Assembly: GCA_905215145.1 (NCBI GenBank)
Contig: CAJMOW010000092.1
Span: forward strand, 1-5,706
DNA length: 5,706 nt
From: an uncultured bacterium
Lineage (GTDB): Bacteria; Bacillota_I; Bacilli_A; RF39; UBA660
Direction of reading: 5' to 3'
This document shows, piece by piece, positions 1 to 5,706 of this stretch. The position numbers and the translations under genes were made by a program. Numbering within the stretch: the stretch's first letter is position 1; every line of letters starts with the position of its first letter. The notes beneath the pieces are model-generated. The model saw nothing but the letters and a program-made list of their open reading frames with translations. It did not search any database and had not been told where the DNA came from.

Positions 1-64
1 TGTCGCTGGTAAAAAATACCTTGCGACACTCTAAATCCTCCTTTTTAAATGTGATTTTTTGCAT
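1..64 (-). CDS. Probable calcineurin-like metallophosphoesterase, N-terminus only
   Basis: Partial gene that runs off the left edge; 21 complete codons are visible. The translation starts MQKITFKKEDL and ends in KVFFTSD, followed by a codon starting with A. In calcineurin-like phosphoesterases a strand followed by FTSDxHFGH near the N-terminus supplies the first metal-binding Asp and His. The visible FFTSD, with a next codon compatible with Thr, fits this, but the confirming His lies outside the window. The ATG at 62-64 is chosen because it gives an open frame with this motif; no Shine-Dalgarno precedes it. It is separated from the next gene upstream by 116 bases holding a possible promoter, so it may be a separate transcription unit. 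The substrate cannot be told. Confidence 0.5.
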   Translation of the reverse strand, partial: MQKITFKKEDLECRKVFFTSD

Positions 65-79
65 ACATAAAAATTTATT

Positions 80-166
80 AAAATTAGCATGTAAATTTTT
101 ACTAAAATATTATATGATATAACTATATTATTTTCACTATTTAATTAAAATTTACACACTAATTTT
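80..166. repeat. Imperfect 20-bp inverted repeat flanking a possible promoter
   Basis: The left arm, 80-99, reads AAAATTAGCATGTAAATTTT. The right arm, 147-166, read on the minus strand is AAAATTAGTGTGTAAATTTT, which matches at 18 of 20 positions. Each arm is also a partial palindrome, with AAAATT and AATTTT as outer halves. The arms are separated by 47 bases and sit on either side of the proposed promoter at 109-137. The arrangement looks like two copies of a protein-binding site rather than a terminator, as no U-run follows. The very low GC content makes chance similarity of the A/T parts possible. Confidence 0.45.
109..137 (-). promoter_or_regulatory. Possible sigma70-like promoter for the phosphoesterase gene
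   Basis: On the minus strand there is a perfect TATAAT (109-114), a 17-base spacer and GTGAAA (132-137), which matches TTGACA at 4 of 6 positions. Transcription would start near 102, giving a leader of about 38 bases before the ATG at 64. The region is so AT-rich that a TATAAT is expected by chance, and phages of some hosts use other promoter consensus sequences. It lies between the two arms of the inverted repeat. Confidence 0.25.
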
Positions 167-180
167 ATCAGATGATATAG

Positions 181-510
181 TTAAGAATTATATAGTTGTT
201 GAATTTCTTCAGAATTTAGCTCAAAATATCTCCCATTTACAGGATCATTATACATATCTTTATTTAGTACAATAAGTGCGTAAAGTTCTCTTATATTACA
301 ATCTTCAGGATTTGCATCATTTATATACCAATGTAAAGTATTTCTTCTATCTTCATCGAACTTTGATTCAAATAAATCGTAGAAAGCACTTACTATAGGT
401 TTATAAAGATCAGAATTATATATATTTATTCCTTCTTGGTGTAGTTTAGAACATTTATTTAAATATTGCTGAAAATTTTCAACAATATTTTTGAATTCGG
501 TAAAGGTCAT
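181..510 (-). CDS. Hypothetical acidic protein, 109 aa
   Basis: I do not recognise this family. The product is 109 residues, rich in Asp, Glu, Asn and Tyr. It has no signal peptide or membrane segment and looks helical (for example FKNIVENFQQYLNKC near the start). It contains LHWYIN at about residue 59, and that Trp is TGG, one of only two TGG codons in the window's genes. The ATG at 508-510 shares one base with the TAA of the ligase (TAATG), which supports this start and suggests translational coupling. It is the last gene of the run before the 116-base intergenic region. Small acidic proteins of this look are common in phage replication modules, but no function can be assigned. Confidence 0.8.
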   Translation of the reverse strand: MTFTEFKNIVENFQQYLNKCSKLHQEGINIYNSDLYKPIVSAFYDLFESKFDEDRRNTLHWYINDANPEDCNIRELYALIVLNKDMYNDPVNGRYFELNSEEIQQLYNS

Positions 511-1670
511 TATTCTAATATATCTCTAATAGCTTTAAAAACTGGAAGATTTGGAACACCATATGGTGTTAAACCAAAATATTTTACAGTCCCATACTTA
601 CCAATTATCTTATCGATATTATTACGATATCATTCTTTTAATTGTCGATCGCCAATTGGCTTAGCGTCAAATAACTTTCCATTTGAAGCCTCAAGAGAAA
701 AACACATATCTTCAGGACGTAATCCTTCAGTAATTCCGACTATTTTAAACTCACCATCTTGAAATTCTTTCACTTTAATCATACGGTTATCTCTTTTATT
801 AAAGCCATATTCCTTTTCAGGATTTCTAATTACACAGCCTTCAAAACCTTCCTTAACAAATTTATCATGAAGTTTCTTTATATTGCTTCAAGAGCTAACA
901 GGAATATGTTCAACAATTACTATTTTATCAGATCCATCAACAGCAATTTTTAATTCATCAAGCATTATTAATCGATCTTTAAACACTACTTCTGGAATAG
1001 CTAAATCATAAATTCAATACTTTAATTCGGAATGTTTTTCATCAAGAGTTTGTAGTCTACATAATCCAGAAATATAAGGTAGAGATCTGCCATGAATATA
1101 TAATTCCCCATCTAACATTACTGTAGGATTTTCCTTAAAATACGCAATTAATTTTGGGTCCGAAATAATATGAGTAGCCGCAATATCATAATTATTTCCT
1201 CCTCTAGACGCAGTATGTATTTCGCCTTCAGAATAATACATAAGACATCTAACTCCATCTAATTTACGAGATCCAAAAAAGTCATGTTCGAAAACAGATA
1301 TTGCGCAATCATCTGCTGATTTCGCTAACATAGGTTTACGTATTCCATTTGTATCAGTAACTTCTAATGGCAATAGTTTATCTACATCACAATTTTCTAA
1401 ACTGTTAACTCCAAAATCAGCTAGATTTTTATACCCTTTATCAAGATACTTCTTAATATGACTATTATATGTTAATTTAGCTTGTTCAGTAACAGTTCTT
1501 CCTGCTTTCCCACGATCTATATTTATTATTGGTTGTTCTGTAATTTTTCCTCCCATTTGACTTGTTTTTCTAACTAAAGCAAATCCATGTAGAGCATCTT
1601 CTCACTCACAACTAATATCTACAATTCTAATTTTACCTCTACTATCACGTGTGATTAATATATCGTGCAT
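510..1670 (-). CDS. ATP-dependent DNA ligase, 386 aa, four Trp codons as TGA
   Basis: Seals nicks in duplex DNA through a ligase-adenylate intermediate. All nucleotidyltransferase motifs are visible when TGA is read as Trp: motif I KLDGVR with the adenylated lysine about residue 136; motif III DGE with Glu about 189; motif IIIa YWIYDL about 218-223; motif IV FEGCVIR with Glu about 277; motif V MIKVKEF with lysines about 299 and 301. An OB-fold-type C-terminus follows. TGA codons lie at 1602-1604, 1014-1016, 888-890 and 630-632, and no TGG is used. The first 130 residues precede the catalytic lysine; a segment with GKAGRTVTEQA near 54-64 vaguely resembles WGR-type DNA-binding regions, which is only a suggestion. 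The ATG at 1668-1670 is the first Met, 5 bases after the helicase stop, and the stop is TAA at 510-512. With the standard code it would be misannotated as a 180-aa fragment. Confidence 0.93.
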
Positions 1671-1675
1671 AATAT

Positions 1676-3082
1676 TTATTTAATTAACATACCTATATCT
1701 TTACGAGTTCTTGAAAGAGCTACATATTGTAATTGACGAAGTAGTTCATAATTATGACAAGTTAAAATATTATCCATATCAACTAGTACAGTATTTAGAT
1801 TTGAGCCTTGACTTTTGTGTACAGACATACAATATGCATAATCTAAGCTTTTTCGTCTAATTATTCTTCCTTGATAAGTTAGGTCAACAGGAGTTAAAAA
1901 CGAACTCATTAAATTAAAATACTCTCTTCAAATTTTGTTAGCTTGTAGTTTTGATTTAGTTTGAATTGCTGATAGGCGAATACTTTCAATCATAACCGAT
2001 AGACCTTTTAACTTATCATCAGAAAGATCTCTCGATAAAATAAATATATCAAAACATTCATTAAAATCTAATGAATACAGATTTAATAAATATCCAGGAT
2101 AATTGTCTAATCCAACATAGCGGTGACATTTAGTAATCTGTTTAATAACATATTCAGAAGAGTTAATAATAGTATTTTTTAGAAAATTCGCTTTTCCATA
2201 TTCTGAGTTATCATATCCAACTAAAATTTCTCCAATATGGTATTCTTCCTTATCATTAAATAATGAATCTCTAATAACTTTATTAAAAGCCTCTATTCGT
2301 CGGTTAGTAAAAGCTAATAGTTTGATTAAAGTTGGATCTTGGGTTTCTATTACTTTTTTAAATAGAGGAATATATTCTGATATAAATTTTCTTCAATTAT
2401 TATAGCACTTAAGAGTTCCATTATTTGAAGTAATATTATAAAATCTATTTTTAGGCTTATCTCTTAATTCTGTAATAATTTCTAATAATGGATTATCTTC
2501 TTGTTGGCGATAAACTTTATTTAGATGAAAATCGTTTGTAGTCTGAAAAGATTTTGATAGAGTATTTGATTTAACAGGATATAATTGTTTTTCATCTCCC
2601 TGTCATAAAACTTTACAATTTCGATCTTTAGCTCTTTCTATTATATAATCAAACAATGTATCATTAATCATACTACATTCATCAACAATTAATATTCCGT
2701 TTGTTGGAATACTATTATCGATAGTATTTGATACAAATTTAAGATCTTTATAATCTAATTCCATTATATCTACATTTGGACGTAATTGTAGCAACTGGTG
2801 TATTGTTATAACATCACGTTCTGTATAATTAGCTAATACTCCCTTAGCTTTATGCGTAGGTGTAGCTAAAACATATGGAATTTGATTTATTTCTAAGAAT
2901 CTTGTAATTAATTTACATATTGAACTTTTTCCCGAACCCGCTGCACCAGAAATAGATAGAGTTATTCATTCTTTGTTTATTAAAATAGAAAAAACTTGAA
3001 GAAGAACATCTTTTTGTTCCTCTCCAAGTTTAAAATCTAAATATTTGTTTTGTAAAGTTTCTATTAACTCTTCTAAATTCAT
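1676..3082 (-). CDS. SF1 DNA helicase, Dda/RecD-like, 468 aa
   Basis: ATP-driven 5'-3' DNA helicase of the Dda/RecD/Pif1 group, likely acting at phage replication forks or in recombination. Motifs in order: Walker A GAAGSGKS at about 46-53; motif Ia-like ATPTHKAKG; Walker B VDECS with Asp134 and Glu135; motif III GDEKQLYPV from about 162, where T4-type enzymes have GDxxQxxPV; motif V SVHKSQGS at about 420-427; motif VI YVALSRTR with arginine finger candidates about 458 and 460. The length is close to T4 Dda (about 440). Four Trp codons are TGA (2966-2968, 2603-2605, 2393-2395, 1928-1930) and none is TGG, so the standard code leaves only fragments. The ATG at 3080-3082 overlaps the dUTPase TAA by one base (TAATG). 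Dda, RecD2 and Pif1 cannot be separated by eye; the compact size favours Dda-like. Confidence 0.92.
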
Positions 3083-3570
3083 TATTTTCCAGTTGATCCA
3101 AAACCACCTTCTCCTCGTTCAGTTTGAGAAAGTTCTTCCACCTCTTTAAATTCGACTTTAGGATAAGGAAGAATCATAATTTGTCCTACTTTATCTCCAA
3201 TCTCATAACAAGCAAAATCAGCTTTTATCCATTGAATTGGAGGTATATTGTTATCACTAACTACAAAGTTTCTTCCTGGCTGAGGATTGATAATTCTTCG
3301 ATAACGTAGCTTAATTTCTCCTCTATAACCAGAGTCTATTATTCCAACGCTGTTACAAAGCTGTAAATCATACTTAGAGTTGCTAGAACGTGGAAATACA
3401 TACCCAACATAACCTTCAGGGATTTCAATAGCTAATCCAGTACCATATTCAATATAGTATTCATTACTATAATCAACAGAAGTAGCTACTAAATCCATTC
3501 CAGCATCTCCATATTTTGAATATTTAGGTATAACGGCGTTTTTGACAAGTTTTTTAATTTTAATCTCCAT
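3082..3570 (-). CDS. dut: dUTP diphosphatase (dUTPase), trimeric type, 162 aa
   Basis: Hydrolyses dUTP to dUMP and pyrophosphate, keeping uracil out of DNA and feeding dTMP synthesis. All five motifs of the homotrimeric family are present: 1, GDAGMDL (about 21-27); 2, PRSSNS (60-65); 3, GIIDSGYRGE with the catalytic Asp about 79; 4, VGQIMILP (128-135); 5, RGEGGFGSTG (152-161). The 42-residue stretch between motifs 3 and 4 is longer than the roughly 20-25 of E. coli Dut. The start is uncertain. The ATG at 3568-3570 gives MEIKIKKL, a typical family N-terminus, with an 11-base overlap with the upstream gene. The ATG at 3586-3588 would add six residues and a 29-base overlap. Neither has a Shine-Dalgarno. 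Its one Trp (3229-3231) is TGG. Confidence 0.96.
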   Translation of the reverse strand: MEIKIKKLVKNAVIPKYSKYGDAGMDLVATSVDYSNEYYIEYGTGLAIEIPEGYVGYVFPRSSNSKYDLQLCNSVGIIDSGYRGEIKLRYRRIINPQPGRNFVVSDNNIPPIQWIKADFACYEIGDKVGQIMILPYPKVEFKEVEELSQTERGEGGFGSTGK

Positions 3571-3769
3571 ATTTGATGTTAGTTTCATATATATAAGCTG
3601 CTGATAAAATAGGTTCTAATTTACCACAATAAGGATGATCTAAAAATTCATCTTGATGCTCTAAAAAAGATTCTACAGCAGCTTGAGCATCTTTTGCATT
3701 TAAAGTCATAGTTAAACATCCTTTAATTGGAATACTTAACGTAAACTGTTTTATTTTTAAATCAGACAT
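3560..3769 (-). CDS. Hypothetical protein, 69 aa
   Basis: I do not recognise this protein. It has 69 residues and no Cys cluster, signal or membrane helix: two cysteines occur (GCLT about 17-18 and PYCGK about 47-49). The pattern is a hydrophobic strand pair (FTLSIPIKG, LTMTLNAK), then a helix (AQAAVESFLEHQDEF) and a C-terminal helix-like part. This resembles small alpha/beta domains in which an AKDAQ-type segment opens the helix, but that is only a secondary-structure impression. The ATG at 3767-3769 is the first Met after a 50-base gap below nrdG, and its TAA lies inside the start of dut. It is probably co-transcribed with dut and could be an accessory protein of the nucleotide/replication module. 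Confidence 0.75.
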   Translation of the reverse strand: MSDLKIKQFTLSIPIKGCLTMTLNAKDAQAAVESFLEHQDEFLDHPYCGKLEPILSAAYIYETNIKYGD

Positions 3770-3819
3770 ATATCATATATAAACAATTATCAAATTATAA
3801 TTTAAATAAGCTAAATTAT
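3770..3819 (-). promoter_or_regulatory. 50-base AT-rich gap between nrdG and the 69-aa gene; weak promoter candidate
   Basis: This is the only sizeable gap inside the gene run. On the minus strand it holds a TATAAT (in AAATTATAATTTG) and a TTGATA, but these are not correctly spaced relative to each other, and the base composition makes such strings likely by chance. No hairpin with a U-run is seen, so there is no obvious terminator for the nrdD-nrdG unit. It may still be a weak internal promoter for the downstream genes. Confidence 0.15.
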
Positions 3820-4284
3820 TTATTGTTTTCCTCAAAATTTATATGTAATATCAATTAGATTATTGTCTTTAACTAAAAACATTTTTTGATTAGTATTTGG
3901 ATTATCTAAAGGCCCTTTATTAGGAACATACGGACCGAGTTTTATATAGTTGAAATTGTTTATATTGATTTCAGGATTAAGTTCTTGTTTTCCACTATAT
4001 CAAGCCGTCTTCAAAGAAAGATCACTCTGTTTAATAACTTCTGCACACAAATTAATATAACTTGGATTTTGATCTCCTCCCATAAACACAACACATGTAA
4101 TTCCAGAATTACTTGTAATCAATTTAAAAAGATTATTGAAAGATAATTCAGTTCCAATATCGTTAGCAAGATAAGAGCTATGACAATTTTCACAATGATT
4201 TGGACATCCTGAAATATTAATTGCTAGTGCGATCTCATCAGGAATTTCTCTAAAAACAACCTGAGTATCTACATATTTAACCAT
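3820..4284 (-). CDS. nrdG: Anaerobic ribonucleotide reductase activating protein, 154 aa
   Basis: Radical SAM activase that uses a [4Fe-4S] cluster and S-adenosylmethionine to form the glycyl radical on NrdD. The cluster motif is clear: SGCPNHCENCH, a CX3CX2C at about residues 27-34. VVFMGGDQNP (about 66-75) is the usual glycine-rich GGDP-like motif that contacts SAM. The length of 154 residues is normal. Two Trp codons are TGA (4000-4002 in TAWYSG and 3832-3834 in KFWGKQ), so a standard-code reading would truncate it to 94 residues. The end is TAA at 3820-3822. The ATG at 4282-4284 lies inside the last codons of nrdD (ATGGTTAA, 8-base overlap), which supports the start and predicts coupled synthesis with its partner. 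Confidence 0.96.
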
Positions 4285-4708
4285 TTTCTATATTTTTAGA
4301 ATAAACTCTAGTCTTTTGTTCTATTTGTCTTCCAGAAGATCAGTTTTTTATTTTAGTTAAGTATCCAATAATTCTATCTCATAGAGATATATTTGTTGAT
4401 CCACATTTTGGACATTTTGTAATCGCTATCCTTGAAATAAAACCACACTCTTCACATTCAGAGTTAGGTATATTAAAGGTAAAATATTGACAACCTACTT
4501 CAGCAGCATATTTCAAAAGTTTTTCATATTGTTTAGCTGAAAGATGTTCCTCTAAATTTATATGTGCTGCACTACCTCCATCTAGATACTCTCCTATATA
4601 TTCTGCTCCATGAAGTTTTATTCTCTCTAATACACTAAGTTTTTTATCATTCGGTTTAAAAATATAACTAGCATATAAATTAGTGTCGGTTGATAATCAA
4701 AGACAGCA
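4277..4708 (-). CDS. nrdD: Anaerobic ribonucleoside-triphosphate reductase, C-terminal part (zinc and glycyl-radical domain)
   Basis: Continuation of nrdD after the stop-containing insert, in the same frame. Conserved sequence resumes at DTNLYASYIFKP (from 4687) and runs through a Zn-ribbon with two Cys pairs (CEEC, codons 4445-4456, and CPKC, codons 4403-4414) to the glycyl-radical segment RIIGYL, with the radical Gly at 4364-4366, and ends at TAA 4277-4279. Trp codons at 4379-4381 (SLWDR) and 4340-4342 (KNWSSG) are TGA. Every recognisable feature is intact, which argues for selection rather than decay. However, there is no ATG, GTG or TTG in frame between the last hard stop (4709-4711) and codon 4514-4516, well inside the domain. 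The part is therefore probably made as an extension of the upstream segment, or from a start I cannot see. The coordinates mark the open stretch, not a proven start. Confidence 0.85.
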
Positions 4709-4726
4709 TTATTTAAGTCTTTACTA
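4688..4726 (-). other. 39-nt stop-containing hairpin insert within nrdD
   Basis: Between the GGA codon of WDKEDG (4727-4729) and the GAC that opens DTNLYASY (4685-4687) lie 13 codons in frame, including TAG (4724-4726), TAA (4721-4723), TAA (4709-4711) and TGA (4697-4699). Homologues, as I know them, have only about five residues here (a Y-x-V-P-x type loop). The RNA can fold: GAUAGUAAAGAC (4717-4728) pairs with GUCUUUGAUUAUC (4692-4704) over 12 base pairs with one G-U and one bulged G, around a 12-nt loop. The stem begins within the GGA codon and contains the UAG. GAU-GGA-UAG equals the take-off site of T4 gene 60 bypassing, but no GGN landing codon is nearby. Alternatives are a palindromic insertion that breaks the gene, a split gene, or an assembly error. 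Confidence 0.7.
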
Positions 4727-5547
4727 TCCATCTTCTTTATCTCAATTGTAGTTTTTAATTGCTAAACTTTCTGCAGGAACGCATTCTGTATTATATGTTT
4801 CAGTTTTAGTTTTATGTAAAATATTCTGTTCTTTAATAATACTAAATATAAACTGACAAAACTCTTTATAATCTAAGTTATCATTACAAGAAATACCTAA
4901 AAATTCAGCAGCTTGGTTTAAACCGTTAATTCCAATTGTTAAATACTGTTTATCCAAATTAATAAATCCTGCTTTATAGACAGGCAATAGATTCGCATCG
5001 AACATATCGTGTAACAATGCATTATATGCTGTATGATATTTATAAACTCTACTAAGAATATTAATCAAATATTCTTTCATTTCTTCTTTTCATACAGTTC
5101 TTTCACTAGGATTGTGTTCTTTACATTTATCTTGTACAATTCGATTAAGATTTAATGTAATAACACTTTTACTTCCAGTTTGAACTCCCATATTGCCATT
5201 AGTAAAATTAAATTCTTTTGTTTGAACCATGTTTTTCAAACGACAGCAAGATGAGAGACTATCAACACTATCACTAATATAAGTAAAAAATGAATGACCT
5301 CTAGCATATTCTTCAGCTACAAATTTCGCTGATTCTGGGTCAATAAATTTGCCATCTTTATAAACAAGCGCAAACGATTCAACAGGGAACGTAATTATAG
5401 TTTTTAATCTTTCTGCATTAAAACATGTCATAAATTCTTGTTGTAATCAACTTAAAGAACTTCATTCTGGTTTAGTCCCATCAGGAAAACAAAAATCTCC
5501 AAACATTCCCTCAAAAAACGGTTTATCAAAGTATGAAAAGTTTACAA
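4724..5547 (-). CDS. nrdD: Anaerobic ribonucleoside-triphosphate reductase, exon downstream of the group I intron, up to the internal TAG
   Basis: Class III ribonucleotide reductase, which makes dNTPs from NTPs without oxygen using a glycyl radical. This exon begins after the intron (candidate last intron base 5548) at VNFSYFDKPFFEGMFG and continues through PEWSSLSWLQQEFMTC. SCCRL follows (Cys codons 5243-5248); in this family it marks the active-site loop thought to carry the thiyl-radical cysteine. After NPSERTVWKEEM come LTIGINGLNQAAEFLGI and finally WDKEDG. Trp codons at 5462-5464, 5447-5449, 5090-5092 and 4742-4744 are TGA, and none is TGG. The N-terminal half, including the ATP-cone region, lies in an upstream exon outside the window. 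The segment meets TAG at 4724-4726, far before the true C-terminus encoded just downstream in the same frame. Confidence 0.92.
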
Positions 5548-5706
5548 CAATTTAAAATTCCAAGATAGTCGCTAATTATCTTGCGTTCTCTTATGAACTG
5601 CTATATATTACTATATAGATTAGACTATATCATCACTATTTAAAGTGTCTCCTACTTCCACCTGCTTAGATGTACTCTCGTCTGAGATAGTCGTTGAACC
5701 CGTATT
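5548..5706 (-). ncRNA. Group I self-splicing intron, 3' part, td-like (probably IA2)
   Basis: The catalytic core elements are readable on the minus strand. The R element GGTTCAACGACTATC (5686-5700) and the S element GATATAGTC (5623-5631) match the classic phage td-type sequences and pair as P7 (GACTAT with ATAGTC). Between them lies a P8-like hairpin CACT-loop-AGTG (5634-5647). After S come three hairpins in P9-type order: CTATATA-GTAA-TATATAG with a GNRA-type loop (5601-5618), GTTC-loop-GAAC (5585-5598) and CAAGATA-loop-TATCTTG (5561-5583). The predicted terminal G is 5548 (TTTAAATTG), like the ATAATG end of td; 5545 is a second choice. An in-frame TAA at 5552-5554 shows the exon cannot extend further. 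The 5' half, including P1 and the internal guide, is outside the window, and no homing endonuclease is visible in this part. T4 nrdD (sunY) also carries a group I intron. Confidence 0.9.

Noticed and set aside
1..29. GTG start at 27-29 with AAGGAGG upstream, and a TGTCGC/GCGACA hairpin at 1-28
   Set aside because: The GTG frame gives SQGIFYQR with no recognisable motif, while the ATG frame from 64 gives the phosphoesterase-like KVFFTSD. The hairpin and the AGGAGG lie within that coding sequence and are probably chance.
466..762. 98-aa plus-strand open frame
   Set aside because: It lies antisense to the well-supported end of the DNA ligase gene and the 109-aa gene, has no family motif, and is a shadow.
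888..890. TGA as glycine (code 25)
   Set aside because: Family context at several sites (YWIYDL, WDKEDG, SLWDR) calls for Trp, not Gly.
759..953. 64-aa plus-strand open frame
   Set aside because: Antisense to the conserved motif IV-V region of the ligase; Phe/Ile-rich composition typical of a shadow in AT-rich DNA.
1014..1556. Ligase, helicase, nrdG and nrdD fragments as decaying pseudogenes
   Set aside because: All breaks except the nrdD insert are single TGA codons, many where Trp is conserved, with no frameshifts and all catalytic residues kept. Recoding explains this better.
3124..3309. 61-aa plus-strand open frame
   Set aside because: Antisense to dut, whose five motifs are intact.
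4724..4726. TAG recoded to glutamine (code 15)
   Set aside because: No other in-frame TAG occurs in any gene here, and this one is followed at once by TAA, so readthrough of TAG alone would not help.
4700..4729. Classical GGA-to-GGA ribosome hop exactly as in T4 gene 60
   Set aside because: The first downstream GGA in frame is in HGAEYIG (about 4607), and using it would skip conserved DTNLYASYIF sequence. The resemblance is limited to the take-off side and the hairpin.

Overview
This AT-rich window reads as part of the nucleotide-metabolism and DNA-replication module of a double-stranded DNA phage, with every gene on the minus strand. The phage, or its host, uses a code in which TGA means tryptophan (NCBI code 4 type). 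Read with the standard code, the DNA ligase, helicase, nrdG and nrdD all look shattered. Read with TGA as Trp they become intact genes with family motifs in place: 16 in-frame TGA codons fall in these four genes, many at positions where Trp is expected, and all seven visible stops that end a recognisable gene are TAA. Start codons lack strong Shine-Dalgarno sequences. Together with the AT richness, the recoding, the anaerobic ribonucleotide reductase and the group I intron, this suggests a gut-type phage of an anaerobic host, possibly crAss-like on Bacteroidota. That assignment is inference; a mollicute chromosome is less likely.

Layout in transcription order (right to left): 5548-5706 is the 3' part of a td-like group I intron. 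It interrupts nrdD, whose downstream exon runs 5547-4277 (class III anaerobic ribonucleotide reductase). nrdG (4284-3820, activase) overlaps the end of nrdD by 8 bases. A 50-base gap follows, then a 69-aa unknown protein (3769-3560), dut (dUTPase, 3570-3082), a Dda/RecD-like SF1 helicase (3082-1676), an ATP-dependent DNA ligase (1670-510) and a 109-aa unknown protein (510-181). A 116-base intergenic region (65-180) holds a possible promoter flanked by an imperfect 20-bp inverted repeat. The first 64 bases encode the N-terminus of a probable metallophosphoesterase.

The genes fit one job: making clean dNTPs without oxygen (NrdD, NrdG, Dut) and supporting phage DNA replication and repair (helicase, ligase). 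Junctions are very tight (TAATG at two of them, an 8-base overlap at nrdD/nrdG), so translational coupling is likely.

The most interesting spot is inside nrdD. Just after the conserved WDKEDG segment, a 39-nt in-frame stretch (4688-4726) carries one TAG and two TAA stops. It almost coincides with a 12-bp hairpin, and the conserved C-terminal domain then resumes in the same frame, intact, with no ordinary start codon. The stretch begins GAT-GGA-TAG, as at the take-off site of T4 gene 60 translational bypassing, but no matching glycine landing codon is visible. A bypass-like element, a split gene with a tiny frame error, a disrupting insertion and an assembly artefact all remain possible.
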